DNA from: Nocardiopsis_C rhodophaea | Lineage (GTDB): Bacteria > Actinomycetota > Actinomycetes > Streptosporangiales > Streptosporangiaceae | DNA: 64,000 bases | Reading direction: 5' to 3' | Assembly: GCF_039530945.1 (NCBI RefSeq) | Contig: NZ_BAAAPC010000012.1 | Coordinates: 124,001-188,000, forward strand | Shown: positions 37,758 to 45,745 of the stretch, in pieces | How the letters are laid out: each line of letters starts with the position of its first letter | Position numbering within the stretch: position 1 is the first letter of the stretch | Position numbers and translations under genes: made by a program | The notes under the pieces: model-generated | What the model was told of the DNA's origin: nothing | The model's database searches: none | Seen by the model: the letters and a program-made list of their open reading frames with translations, nothing else

Positions 37758-38087
37758 TCAGCCGTTGACGTCACGGCTCAAGCCGGGCCAAGGGGCGTCG
37801 AAACCCTCGGAGCTTTCGTAGTCGTTCTTCGCTGCAGCAGATGCGCCGGACTGGATGTTGTCGGCGAGTTGGAGCCCGTGGTTCTGCAGTTCTCCTAGGA
37901 AGACGGAGGCATCCTCTCGGAACTTGTCGTACCCCAACCGAACTGGGGCTTCGGCGGCAGGGCTGCGGATGTCCTCAAGCATGGCCTCGAAGGTATCCGT
38001 CAGGCCGACCATGGCCTCGGCCAACATCTCGGCGGCCTCACCTTTGCTCTTGCCCTTGACGACATTGACGCCGACCTCTTCGCTCAC
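37758..38087 (-). CDS. WXG100-like small helical protein, first gene of the DUF1023 module
   Basis: 109 residues from GTG 38087. The sequence reads as a helical hairpin of ESX/WXG100 size: AAEMLAEAMVGLTDTFEAMLEDI, then YDKFREDASVFLGELQNHGLQLADNI. Near the C-terminus, NDYESSEGF contains a Y-x3-E motif, the type VII secretion signal. A canonical W-x-G is absent. It is followed after 39 bp by the DUF1023 hydrolase, so it is a likely secretion partner or chaperone. A CATTACC/GGTAATG inverted repeat (38127-38159) lies upstream. Confidence 0.65.
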   Translation of the reverse strand: MSEEVGVNVVKGKSKGEAAEMLAEAMVGLTDTFEAMLEDIRSPAAEAPVRLGYDKFREDASVFLGELQNHGLQLADNIQSGASAAAKNDYESSEGFDAPWPGLSRDVNG

Positions 38088-38470
38088 TACTCACCCGCTC
38101 TGACTCTGGAATGCGTGCACGGCGGACATTACCGCCCATAGTCGGAAAAGATGGTAATGAATGCTGTGGCGTGAGGGGTTTCACCTTGCGTTGGCCGGGT
38201 GGGGTCAAGCGCGACGCGTGATAGGTCGGAGCGTCATACGGAGGTTGGCGATGTGGGGTGGTCTGGGGGTTGGTTTTCAAGCAGGCGGATCACGAGTGTC
38301 TATCACTTGGCGCGTTGACGGTGGCCGAGTTGAACGCCGCAGCATCCGTCGGAGATGGACGTGGGCGGAGGGTTTCGGATCGATGTTCTGTGGCTGGAAT
38401 GTGCGTGTGGCTGGCAGTCAGGCTCCGGTCCCCGCAGCAGATGGTGCCGCGGGGACCGGTCAGCGGTCAC
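38088..38470. other. Intergenic region upstream of the DUF1023 module
   Basis: No credible gene is visible. It holds CATTACC (38127-38133) and GGTAATG (38153-38159), 7-bp arms around 19 nt. This could be a regulatory dyad for the minus-strand module. Confidence 0.3.
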
Positions 38471-38683
38471 TCACCCCATGGGGGGCTTGCACGCTCGTCC
38501 GGGCGGGTTGTCGAGGTCATAAAGGAATTCGTTGATGTCGGCCTGAATGACCGTGGGCGCGTGGTCGGCGTCGGGGTCGTTGGCGGTGGCGACCCACAGG
38601 TGCTCGGTGCGGCGGATGGTCCACCGGTGTCCGTAGTGCTCTCGCAACAGGCGAAGCAGCGGGTCGTTGTTGGTGGTGGTCAC
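38471..38683 (-). CDS. Small hypothetical protein, third gene of the mini-operon
   Basis: 70 residues from GTG 38683, overlapping the previous stop by 4 bp (GTGA). Sequence features: LLRLLREHYGHRWTIRRTEHLW, then VATANDPDADHAPTVIQADI and a basic tail. It looks like a compact alpha/beta protein. No family recognised. Translational coupling to its neighbour shows that the frame is real. Confidence 0.65.
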   Translation of the reverse strand: MTTTNNDPLLRLLREHYGHRWTIRRTEHLWVATANDPDADHAPTVIQADINEFLYDLDNPPGRACKPPMG

Positions 38684-38901
38684 GACCGGCCTCCGCTCGC
38701 CTGGTCGAGGATCCGGGACGCCTCGGCCGTGGTGAGTCCGCACTCGTCGACCAACGCGCGGTGGGCCTCGCCGTAGGGAGCGCGCAGGCGAACGATTCGC
38801 CCGCCAAGTCCACGCACGGTGAAGCGGAGCATGGGGGAGAGGTCGGGGTCGTAGGTGACGGAGTAGCCGCCCCATGCGACCCGGGTGATGTGGGAGGTCA
38901 T
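38680..38901 (-). CDS. Small hypothetical protein, second gene of the mini-operon
   Basis: 73 residues from ATG 38901, which overlaps the preceding stop (ATGA). The N-terminal half looks like a beta hairpin (VAWGGYSVTYDPDLSPMLRF). The C-terminal half is helical (EAHRALVDECGLTTAEASRIL), resembling a small DNA- or ubiquitin-like module. Not recognised. It is part of a run of tiny coupled genes divergent from a GntR repressor. Confidence 0.65.
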   Translation of the reverse strand: MTSHITRVAWGGYSVTYDPDLSPMLRFTVRGLGGRIVRLRAPYGEAHRALVDECGLTTAEASRILDQASGGRS

Positions 38902-39038
38902 CGGGCGACCTCCGACTCCCGCCGGACGCACACACCGGCGAACTCGCGGAAACGGCGCTCCTCGCTGGCGCGCTGGGCCTCCAGAGCAGCGATGTAGGGC
39001 CGGACACGGCGGCTTCGCCGTGATGGCAGGATGGACAT
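38898..39038 (-). CDS. Very small basic protein, first gene of the mini-operon
   Basis: 46 residues, ATG 39038 to TGA 38898-38900. An AAGGAG ribosome site sits six bases upstream. The sequence is arginine-rich (SRRSRRVRPYIAALEAQRA, then SEERRFREFAGVCVRRE) and helical. Its stop overlaps the next start (ATGA), giving strong support despite its size. Function unknown; nucleic-acid binding is conceivable from the charge. Confidence 0.6.
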   Translation of the reverse strand: MSILPSRRSRRVRPYIAALEAQRASEERRFREFAGVCVRRESEVAR

Positions 39039-39120
39039 GTCTCACTCCTTGCACGAGTGGGGCCATGCCCCGGGACGAGTGCCAGTCGTCGCCGGGGTCC
39101 TTAATTTCCAAACAATATCC

Positions 39121-39150
39121 CAGTACAGACATAGCATGCTAGGTATACTG
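39121..39150. promoter_or_regulatory. Operator/promoter between the mini-operon and gntR
   Basis: A perfect 10-mer TAGCATGCTA (39132-39141) lies at the centre of a wider imperfect dyad: CAGTACAGACATAGCA against CAGTATACCTAGCA read from the other strand. It overlaps a plausible -10 hexamer TATACT (39144-39149) for the gntR gene. It is the likely binding site of the GntR protein itself. Confidence 0.55.
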
Positions 39151-39189
39151 TGCATTGGCAGGCATGCGACGCCGCTCTAGCGTGCTCGG

Positions 39190-39417
39190 GTGAAGTTCAG
39201 AGAAGACGTGCCGAGATGGCGGCAAATCGCTGATGAGCTGGAACGACGTATCCGCGAAGGCGAGTACCTGCCCGGCACACGGGTGCCCTCTGTGGTGCAA
39301 ATTCAAGAGGAGTTCGAGGTGGCGTCCGCGACAGCTCAGAAGGCGCTGAGTGGGCTGCGGAATCGCGGACTGACATACACGGAGCCCGGCCTCGGGTCGT
39401 TCGTGCGGCGCGAGTAG
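39190..39417 (+). CDS. Minimal GntR-family repressor (HTH only)
   Basis: 75 residues from GTG 39190, essentially only the GntR winged helix: WRQIADELERRIREGEYLPGTRVPSV, VASATAQKALSGLRNRGLTYTEPGLGSFV. No ligand domain follows. Such short GntR proteins in actinomycetes often control neighbouring accessory or plasmid-like genes (KorSA/TraR style). Divergent placement suggests control of the mini-operon at 38471-39038. Confidence 0.8.
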   Translation: MKFREDVPRWRQIADELERRIREGEYLPGTRVPSVVQIQEEFEVASATAQKALSGLRNRGLTYTEPGLGSFVRRE

Positions 39418-39455
39418 GGGCCGGTAGCACGGTCACATCTGGGAAAGACGGCAGG

Positions 39456-40037
39456 TCAGCGCCATCCACGCACGATGAGCGTGAGCGCGGCCCCGAACCC
39501 GGTCCCCGTGGCCACCAAGTACGGGGCATACCGGTGTCGCTGGGACCGAGCAGCGATGCCGAAGGCAGTGAGAGCAAGGCCCGCTGTCACGATCCGAGTT
39601 CCCCGGGCGCGGGCGCTCGACTGGGCGAAGCTCAGTGCCCCCACACGCTCCTTTCCTGCGCGGGCCGCGTACACCTTGTAGGGAATCCCGGCCAGGGGCT
39701 GGTGCCGCACGGCGCGCGCACCTTCATCCCGCGTCTGCGCCGCCACGGTGTCGTGCATCCGGCGCGTCGTCAGCGGGCTGGGCGGGACCACACCGCGTTC
39801 GGCCAGGGTGTAGGTGATGAGCCCTCCGGCGACGCTTCCCGCGGCTGCCGCTAGCGACAGCCGCGGTCCCGATCGGGGGTCCGCCACGCAGAACCCGGCG
39901 AGGGCGACCTCGGGGAGCACGGGCCAGGACACCGCCTCGGCGAAGCCCCACGCGGCCGCCAGCGCCGTCCCCCACCGCGACCGGGCGAGTCGAGCGGCGC
40001 GGCGGCGGAGTCGTGAGTCGCGCGGGTTGTCAGACAT
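39456..40037 (-). CDS. Small membrane protein, YqaA/DedA-like
   Basis: 193 residues. WGFAEAVSWPVLPEVALAGFCV resembles the opening of YqaA/VTT-type membrane proteins; further hydrophobic segments follow (LSLAAAAGSVAGGLITYTL, RIVTAGLALTAFGIA). The reentrant motif of full DedA proteins is not obvious. The start overlaps the plsC-like stop by 8 bp, so it is the last gene of the lipid operon. Confidence 0.65.
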   Translation of the reverse strand: MSDNPRDSRLRRRAARLARSRWGTALAAAWGFAEAVSWPVLPEVALAGFCVADPRSGPRLSLAAAAGSVAGGLITYTLAERGVVPPSPLTTRRMHDTVAAQTRDEGARAVRHQPLAGIPYKVYAARAGKERVGALSFAQSSARARGTRIVTAGLALTAFGIAARSQRHRYAPYLVATGTGFGAALTLIVRGWR

Positions 40038-40623
40038 GGGTGGCTCCAGCGTGCGTTCTCGTGTCGTCGAGCATGCCTGTGACCTGCTCTTGGGCTGCGT
40101 GGATGTCGTGCACCGGCGTTCCGAACCGTACGGTCACAGGAGCGCGGCGGATCCGCCCGTCGCGGGGGAGGAGTTGCCGCGTGCCGTGGATGGCCACCGG
40201 GACAAGTGGAACTCCGGCCCGGTCGGCGAGGTGCGCGGCACCGGAGCGGAATCGGGCCAGCGCACCGTCGCGCGACCGCGTGCCCTCTGGGTAGACGACC
40301 ACGATGTGTCCACGACGCAGCAGCTGCTCGGCCGCGAGGAGGTCGGCGCGGCCTCCGCCATTGCGCCGCACGGGAAACGCCCCGGCCACGGCTCGGGCCG
40401 TCCATGCCCGCCCCCGATTCCCGAACCAGTAGTCGTCGGCGGCCGCGACCGCCGGTCGACGTCGGGCGGGAAGCGCAGCGAGCAGAGCTGCAGTGTCGGC
40501 GTGCGAGGAATGGTTCGCGACCACGACGCACGGCCCGTCCGGCCGCTCGCCGTGCACGCTGAAGCCGCCCGCCTTCGCGAGCGCCATCCGCCACAGGCCG
40601 GCACGCAGGAAAGATCCGATCAT
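40030..40623 (-). CDS. 1-acylglycerol-3-phosphate acyltransferase (PlsC family)
   Basis: 197 residues from ATG 40623, overlapping the cdsA-like stop by 4 bp. The acyltransferase motifs are present: VVANHSSHADTAAL (motif I HxxxxD), GGRADLLAAEQLLRRG region, VVYPEGTRSRDG (motif III EGTRS) and VPLVPVAIHGT (motif IV). It transfers fatty acyl chains to lysophosphatidate or a related lysolipid at the membrane. It stands in a phospholipid head-group operon. Confidence 0.87.
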   Translation of the reverse strand: MIGSFLRAGLWRMALAKAGGFSVHGERPDGPCVVVANHSSHADTAALLAALPARRRPAVAAADDYWFGNRGRAWTARAVAGAFPVRRNGGGRADLLAAEQLLRRGHIVVVYPEGTRSRDGALARFRSGAAHLADRAGVPLVPVAIHGTRQLLPRDGRIRRAPVTVRFGTPVHDIHAAQEQVTGMLDDTRTHAGATHV

Positions 40624-41423
40624 GACAGCACCACCGCCACGGGGAGAGCGAGCAACAGGGAGTCGATGCGGTCGAGCAGCCCGCCCATGCCGGGCAGCCA
40701 CCCGCCGGTGTCTTTGGCACCGGCGCCGCGCTTGATCATCGATTCGAGTAGGTCGCCGAGGGGAGCGGCGACAACGACGGCGATCGCGAGGGCGGGTGTC
40801 AGTGCTCCGAACAGGGCCAGGACGGTCAGTCCCGCGGCCGCACCGCCCAGCACACCGCCCCAGCGCTTCGCCGGAGAGAGCGGCGACAGCGGCGGGCCTC
40901 CCAGCAGTCGGCCGCCGCACCACGCGCCCACGTCGGCCACGGCCACCGCCACGCACAGGGCGAACGCGGCCGGGCCGAGCAGTACGAGCCCGCTCAGACC
41001 CGCCAGCCAGGCCGTACCGTACACGGAGAACGCGGCCTGGCGTGCACCATCGTGTTCGTCGCCCGCCAGGACCGGGACCAGCACCACCGCCACCGCGCCC
41101 AGCAGTAGAAGACGCCACAAGAAGTCGGCGGCAAGCCACGCGGTGATCGGCGCCGCTGCCGTGACGACCGCCGCGACGATGGTCTCGGGACGCCCGAGGC
41201 GGGCCGTGCGCCCGAACTCCACCATGGCCACAAGCGCGAGCGCCGCCGCCAGCACGGCGATCCCCGGCGCACCGAGGTAGTGGGCGCAGCCGACTACAGG
41301 TGCGATCATCACCCAGGAGCGCCAGCGCCGAACCAGTTCCCGCTTCCCGGACGCCCAGACGGCGATCCCGCCGACCCCGAGGACGCCGACGATGTACGGC
41401 GCGGCTTGAGCGGCCCCGATCAT
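40620..41423 (-). CDS. cdsA: Phosphatidate cytidylyltransferase (CdsA family)
   Basis: 267 residues, seven or eight membrane helices. The CTP_transf_1 signature is present at the C-terminus as AKDTGGWLPGMGGLLDRIDSL (KD...LPG.GG.LDR.DS). It makes CDP-diacylglycerol from phosphatidate and CTP. Start and stop overlap both neighbours by 4 bp. This may be a second, cluster-specific copy, since essential cdsA usually lies with frr and pyrH. Confidence 0.87.
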   Translation of the reverse strand: MIGAAQAAPYIVGVLGVGGIAVWASGKRELVRRWRSWVMIAPVVGCAHYLGAPGIAVLAAALALVAMVEFGRTARLGRPETIVAAVVTAAAPITAWLAADFLWRLLLLGAVAVVLVPVLAGDEHDGARQAAFSVYGTAWLAGLSGLVLLGPAAFALCVAVAVADVGAWCGGRLLGGPPLSPLSPAKRWGGVLGGAAAGLTVLALFGALTPALAIAVVVAAPLGDLLESMIKRGAGAKDTGGWLPGMGGLLDRIDSLLLALPVAVVLS

Positions 41424-42049
41424 GAAACTGCCCCCGCGACGGCGTAGTCGGGTTCAGCGCTCGTCTCGTCGGCCTCGCTGAGTGCCCGAGCGACGCGAAC
41501 CAGCCGCACCACCGCCGTGATCAGCGAACCAGCGGCCATGAGGACAAGCACCGGAACGGCGGCTCCGGTGGCGGCGAGGACGACGAACAGCGCGCACCGC
41601 TCGGTCTTGCCGACCGGACCGCCCTGCACACGCTCTCCCCCGGCCGCCGCGCCCGCCAAGGCCACCCACGAGGGCAGTGTCGCCGCGAGCGCCGCCGCCA
41701 GCACGACACCGCTGGGCGCCACGAACAGGCACCCGGCCAGCACCGCGAACTCAGCGAGCCGGTCACCCAGCTCGTTGACCACAAAACCGAACCGCGTCGA
41801 CCGGCCGCTTTCCCTGGCGACACCACCATCGAGATTCGCGCACGCCAACCGGGCGACGAGAAGCGCCGCGACCGCGACTCCCGCGGCCGCTCCGGACGGA
41901 AGCAGCGCGATCGCCGCGCCGGCGGCGGCACCGAACCCGACACCGGCCCACGTCAGCACAGCGGGACCGACGCCTCGTTCAACCAGACCGCGCCGCACGA
42001 GCGCGAGCCGCGCGGCGAACCAGGGCTTGAGGGAGTACAGACCGTTCAT
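41420..42049 (-). CDS. CDP-alcohol phosphatidyltransferase family protein with altered motif
   Basis: 209 residues, about six membrane helices. The CDP-OH-P signature reads LDGGVARESGRSTRFG, then NELGDRLAE. In the consensus DG-x2-AR-x8-G-x3-D-x3-D, the first of the two late Asp residues is Asn here. That residue binds metal in the family, so activity could be changed. It should join an alcohol to CDP-diacylglycerol. It is the first gene of the four-gene overlapped operon. Confidence 0.8.
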   Translation of the reverse strand: MNGLYSLKPWFAARLALVRRGLVERGVGPAVLTWAGVGFGAAAGAAIALLPSGAAAGVAVAALLVARLACANLDGGVARESGRSTRFGFVVNELGDRLAEFAVLAGCLFVAPSGVVLAAALAATLPSWVALAGAAAGGERVQGGPVGKTERCALFVVLAATGAAVPVLVLMAAGSLITAVVRLVRVARALSEADETSAEPDYAVAGAVS

Positions 42050-42174
42050 GATGGCAACGGTCCCGTGAACCGGCCGCGCCCGACATCGTCCGGGCTACCC
42101 ATCCCTCATGAGTACGCGTACCTAGACGTCCGGACTGGCGCCGGTCGCGTGGGCGAAGACCGAGCAGCCGAGAG

Positions 42175-42638
42175 TCATTCCTCGGCCCGGCTCCTGCGCT
42201 CCAGGCGCTCGCGGCGCGCCAGAGTCGCGTCGATCGTCTCGCGTTCCTGAGGGCCGTACCGGCTGGCGATCATCGCGGCCAGGATGTCCCGACCCGTTGT
42301 GCGGCCTGCGCGGCCGCTGCCCGTTCCGCGTCTATCGGAGCATGCTCGGCCTTCAAGCGAGCACATCCGGAGCACCATGAGTCGGGTCTCTCAGCGGCCG
42401 ATGCGCTGCTGTTCCAACTCACTCCGTTGGCGAGAACATCGTGGTCCACGCAGTGCAGGATCATATCCGCCGGGTCGCCATCCACCTTGGCGGGCAGGTC
42501 GACGTCGAGATACGGCAATACACGAGGATCACGAATAGAAAGTTGTCCGAAGTTGAAGTCCACCCTCCTGACGATCACGGACGGGGCGCCATAGCGCCAA
42601 TCGCCGAGGCGGACATGGTGTTCCTGGAACTTTGCCAC
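42175..42638 (-). pseudogene. Possible frameshifted gene of unknown family
   Basis: From GTG 42638 a good-looking frame runs MAKFQEHHVRLGDWRYGAP, VDLPAKVDGDPADMILHCVDHDVL and WCSGCARLKAEHAPIDAERAAAAQ, then stops at 42270. The adjacent frame continues with GRDILAAMIASRYGPQERE and ends at 42175. One base change near 42290-42310 would join them into about 154 residues. A Cys-x2-Cys pair is present. No family recognised. It could equally be two chance frames. Confidence 0.35.
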
Positions 42639-43040
42639 TCCGACATCACCTGTGCGTAATCATGGGATCCATATGCGAAGACGGTAGGAGGGACGCCGCT
42701 CGGGCGACCCTCCATGGATCTCTCATCCTTCCAGAAACCCCGGACACGGCCTCCGCTTGAGCGGCGCCGGGAGAAGAGGCATTGGCGCCGACGGCCACGA
42801 TGGTGTGCTGGGCCCAGACCACATCACCGCCACACCACCGGCGCCCGTCCTCGCGTTCTGGCTGCCGTGGACTTACGACGTCGGCGGCCGGGCCGCCCCG
42901 GCCTCGGAGGACGTCAACGGTCGTCCCTGAAATGCCCGGGGCCTTTGCCGTCATCCGGGCGGGAAATCATGGCGCGCAGAGGCCAGCGCGGATTTCCCGG
43001 GGACAGTCGGTTGCAATGCTCCTTTCGTTGATCACGGGGG
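42639..43040. other. Intergenic region with no recognised gene
   Basis: 402 bp. Open frames exist on both strands but have no protein-like composition or ribosome sites that I can support. Confidence 0.25.
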
Positions 43041-43376
43041 TCAGCCTTCGGGGTAGAAGACGAATAGCGTGCAGCCCGTCGTCGTCTGCGGGACATGGGA
43101 CGAACCCGCGGGGGCGTGGATGAAGGAGCCCGGGGGATAGTCTCGGTGGCCGTCGTTGAAGACGCCGGAGACCACGAAGACCTCCTCGGGACCCGGTTCG
43201 TGGACATCGACGCCCTGCCAGCACGTGTTCGGGTCCATCTCCAGCACCTGTGCATGCGCGCCGTTGTCGCCGTTCCACAGCGGGCGCTGGCGGATCCCCG
43301 GGAAGAGCTCGTTTACCGGGGCGTCCTGCACGCTGGACCACACATAGCCGGGCAATTGGTGTTCCTCTGTCGTCAT
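43041..43376 (-). CDS. ChrR-like cupin protein
   Basis: 111 residues from ATG 43376. The cupin motifs are seen as QGVDVHEPGPEEVFVVSGVFND and PPGSFIHAPAGSSHVPQT, with the acidic/His metal ligands in place. The style is the ChrR anti-sigma C-terminal cupin without the zinc-binding N-domain, so it is more likely a small metal-dependent sensor or dioxygenase-like enzyme. It is divergent from the GlxA-type regulator at 43448, its likely controller. Confidence 0.78.
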   Translation of the reverse strand: MTTEEHQLPGYVWSSVQDAPVNELFPGIRQRPLWNGDNGAHAQVLEMDPNTCWQGVDVHEPGPEEVFVVSGVFNDGHRDYPPGSFIHAPAGSSHVPQTTTGCTLFVFYPEG

Positions 43377-43413
43377 GGAAGTCAGCCTGCCCGACCGCTG
43401 CATCTCCGCCGAG

Positions 43414-43427
43414 TGTCATGAATGACA
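43414..43427. promoter_or_regulatory. Operator dyad between cupin and glxA-type genes
   Basis: TGTCAT-GA-ATGACA, a perfect 6-2-6 inverted repeat, 38 bp upstream of the cupin start and 20 bp before ATG 43448. It overlaps the alternative ATG 43418, which favours 43448 as the true start. Confidence 0.55.
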
Positions 43428-43447
43428 TCATGCGGTACTTTTCTGCC

Positions 43448-44401
43448 ATGCATCGAGTGGTGGCCCTCGCCCGCCCATCCCAGTCGACCTTTGAGCTCGG
43501 CTGCGCGGCCGAGGTCTTCGGGACCGAGCGGGACGGACTTCCGGCGCGCTACACGTTCGGCGTGTGCGCCGAGCGCCCCGGAGAGGTCACGACGCGCGCC
43601 GGGTACACCATGCTGGTGGCCGACGGGCTGGAGGCGCTCGATGAGGCGGACACCGTGGTCGTCCCCGGGTGGCTGCCCGTTGACGAGGCACCCTCACCCG
43701 CGGTCGACCGGGCTCTGCGCCGCGCGCATGACCGAGGAACGCGGGTGGTGAGCATCTGCACCGGCGCCTTCGCGCTGGCGTACACCGGTCTCCTGGACGG
43801 GAGGCGGGCGACCACGCACTGGGCTCGGGCGCAGGAGTTAACCGCCCGCTTTCCGGCCGTCCAGGTCGACGCGGACGTGCTGTACGTGGACCACGGCGAC
43901 GTGGCCACCAGCGCCGGTGCAGGCGCCGGAATCGACCTCTGCTTGCACCTGATACGCACCGACCAGGGCGCCGAATACGCCGCGCGCGTCGCACGGAGCA
44001 TGGTCATGCCGCCCCATCGCGAGGGTGGACAGCTGCAGTACTCGGCGCCACCGCACCCCGCCCACATCGACGGTTCGCTCGCACCGCTGCTGGAGTGGGC
44101 GACCGGCCGGCTCGGCGAACCATTGAGCGTCGAAGACTTGGCCGCGCAGGAGGGCGTCTCAGCACGCACCCTCTCCCGCCGCTTCACCGACCAGCTCGGC
44201 GTCGGTCCGGGACAGTGGCTGCTCGCCCAGCGGATAGCCGCGGCCCGGCAACTGCTGGAATCCTCCGACCTCCCGCTGGACGCGGTCGCCCGTCGCGTCG
44301 GTCTCTCCTCGGCCACCAACCTGCGCAGGCGATTTCTTCGCGCCTTGGGCACCACCCCGGGCGCCTACCGGCGGGCCTTCCGGAGCGACCTGCAAGGATG
44401 A
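43448..44401 (+). CDS. GlxA-type AraC family transcriptional regulator
   Basis: 317 residues from ATG 43448. Residues 1-170 form a DJ-1/PfpI-like domain (STFELGCAAEVFG, VVVPGWLPVDE, VVSICTGAFALAYTGLLDGRRATTHW) with the nucleophile-elbow Cys of SICTGAF. A double HTH AraC domain follows (LSVEDLAAQEGVSARTLSRRF, LDAVARRVGLSSATNLRRRF, TTPGAYRRAF). It is probably an activator of the divergent cupin gene. Confidence 0.85.
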   Translation: MHRVVALARPSQSTFELGCAAEVFGTERDGLPARYTFGVCAERPGEVTTRAGYTMLVADGLEALDEADTVVVPGWLPVDEAPSPAVDRALRRAHDRGTRVVSICTGAFALAYTGLLDGRRATTHWARAQELTARFPAVQVDADVLYVDHGDVATSAGAGAGIDLCLHLIRTDQGAEYAARVARSMVMPPHREGGQLQYSAPPHPAHIDGSLAPLLEWATGRLGEPLSVEDLAAQEGVSARTLSRRFTDQLGVGPGQWLLAQRIAAARQLLESSDLPLDAVARRVGLSSATNLRRRFLRALGTTPGAYRRAFRSDLQG

Positions 44402-44592
44402 CCGTGCTTGTGGTGGTCGTGGGCCTGTCCGACGAGGTTCGCCGGGTGGTGGATGCCGAGGCAGCGGATGCTTCTCGCGCCGCCCGCCAGAGCTCGGCTC
44501 TGGCACCAGAAGCTCGATCAACGGTCACGGGGCATCGGTCAGGCCTGCTGGGCGACGACGCCGGTGCCGCACCCGACCTCTGGTTCCGGGAC

Positions 44593-45033
44593 ATGACGAT
44601 TCAGCGGATGGACCACGTCGGTGTGGTGGTCGACGGCCTTGTGGCCGCTACCGCGTTCTTTGTCGAACTCGGTAGGGAACCGGAGGGCGAGGCCCCGGTC
44701 GAGAGACGTTGGGTGGACCGCGTCGTCGGGCTCAACGGCGTCCGGGTCGACATCGCCATGATGCGGACCCCGGACGGCCACGGTCGGATTGAGCTGACGA
44801 AGTTCCACACGCCGACGGCCATCAGTGCTGAGCCGGAGAACGCACCGGCGAACACGCTGGGCATCCGTCGCATCATGTACGCGGTCGACGACGTCGAGGA
44901 CGTCCTTGAGCGTCTGCGCACCCACGGTGCCGAGCTCGTTGGCGATCTGCAACGGTGCGAGGACAGCCACCGGCTCTGTCACGTCCGCGGCCCCGAGGGC
45001 ATCACCGTCGCTTTGGCCGAGCGGCTCACCTGA
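44593..45033 (+). CDS. VOC-family glyoxalase/bleomycin-resistance-like protein
   Basis: 146 residues from ATG 44593: MDHVGVVVDGLVAATAFFVELG, RIELTKFHTP, IRRIMYAVDDVEDVLERLRTHG and VRGPEGITVALAERL. These are the two beta-alpha-beta3 modules with the H/E metal residues. The frame extends upstream to ATG 44398, which overlaps the GlxA stop (ATGA). The extra 65 residues do not look like a VOC protein, so the longer start is possible but less likely. Confidence 0.78.
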   Translation: MTIQRMDHVGVVVDGLVAATAFFVELGREPEGEAPVERRWVDRVVGLNGVRVDIAMMRTPDGHGRIELTKFHTPTAISAEPENAPANTLGIRRIMYAVDDVEDVLERLRTHGAELVGDLQRCEDSHRLCHVRGPEGITVALAERLT

Positions 45034-45187
45034 AGGTCGGCGAAGGGGCCTTTCGCCCGAACATCATTCCGGCCGGATAGTAGCGGGATCCGCGGCAGGC
45101 CCGCCGCCGGTCAGCGCCCCCGGCCTCGAAGGCATCAAAGCCTGACACTTCTCCGACCTGCTCTGCCTGCCTGGGCCGGTCTCATCC

Positions 45188-45745
45188 TCACGAGCCCAGT
45201 AATTCCTCGCACTCTCGCCATGCCGCCGAGCTCAGCAACCTGCGGTTGCGGGTGAACAGATCGAGCAGCTCCTGGCCGTGCCGCTCCTTGAAGTCGGAGT
45301 TCTCCCGGGCAATGTCCAGCTCATTGGCGGCGGTGAGTTCCATGAATCGGTCCAGGTCCGCCGCTGGCATCTTCCACGTCGTCCCGTCGAACCGGTCGCG
45401 GAACTCCACCGGATCCTGCCTGCCCAATTGGGCATGGACATGGCCGCGGTCGCACGCGGCATAGAGGTAGACCAGCTTCTCCGCGCGCTCGCCGATGATG
45501 CGGCGGAGTTCATCACGGCGCCCCGGATCGAACAGCGATACAGCGAATCCGCCCGTCCCGTAGCAGGCGTGGCACAGGCCGGCGACGCACAGATCTTCGT
45601 CCGCGCCCCACGACTCCAGGAGCCGCGCGACACGCGCGAGATGATCGAGCAGGTTTCCGCCGGGATGGGGGACGTCCCGCGCGCCGCGGGATTCGAGCAT
45701 GGCGCTGTACCCCTGCAGGGAGTCCATCGGCGGCTTGCCTCTCAC
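45188..45745 (-). CDS. HD-like protein of unknown function (DUF6817 type)
   Basis: 185 residues (MDSLQGYSAM six codons in is an alternative start). The conserved pattern HPGGNLLDHLARVARLLESWG followed by LCVAGLCHACYGTGGF resembles an HD-type metal site with spaced histidines, and ACDRGHVHAQLG continues it. I believe this matches a family listed as DUF6817, but name the number with caution. A hydrolase-type role is inferred only from the His/Asp spacing. Confidence 0.65.
   Translation of the reverse strand: MRGKPPMDSLQGYSAMLESRGARDVPHPGGNLLDHLARVARLLESWGADEDLCVAGLCHACYGTGGFAVSLFDPGRRDELRRIIGERAEKLVYLYAACDRGHVHAQLGRQDPVEFRDRFDGTTWKMPAADLDRFMELTAANELDIARENSDFKERHGQELLDLFTRNRRLLSSAAWRECEELLGS

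Noticed and set aside
38258..38776. Plus-strand 172-codon frame opposite the mini-operon
   Set aside because: The minus-strand genes have coupled starts and stops and a good ribosome site; the plus frame has neither.
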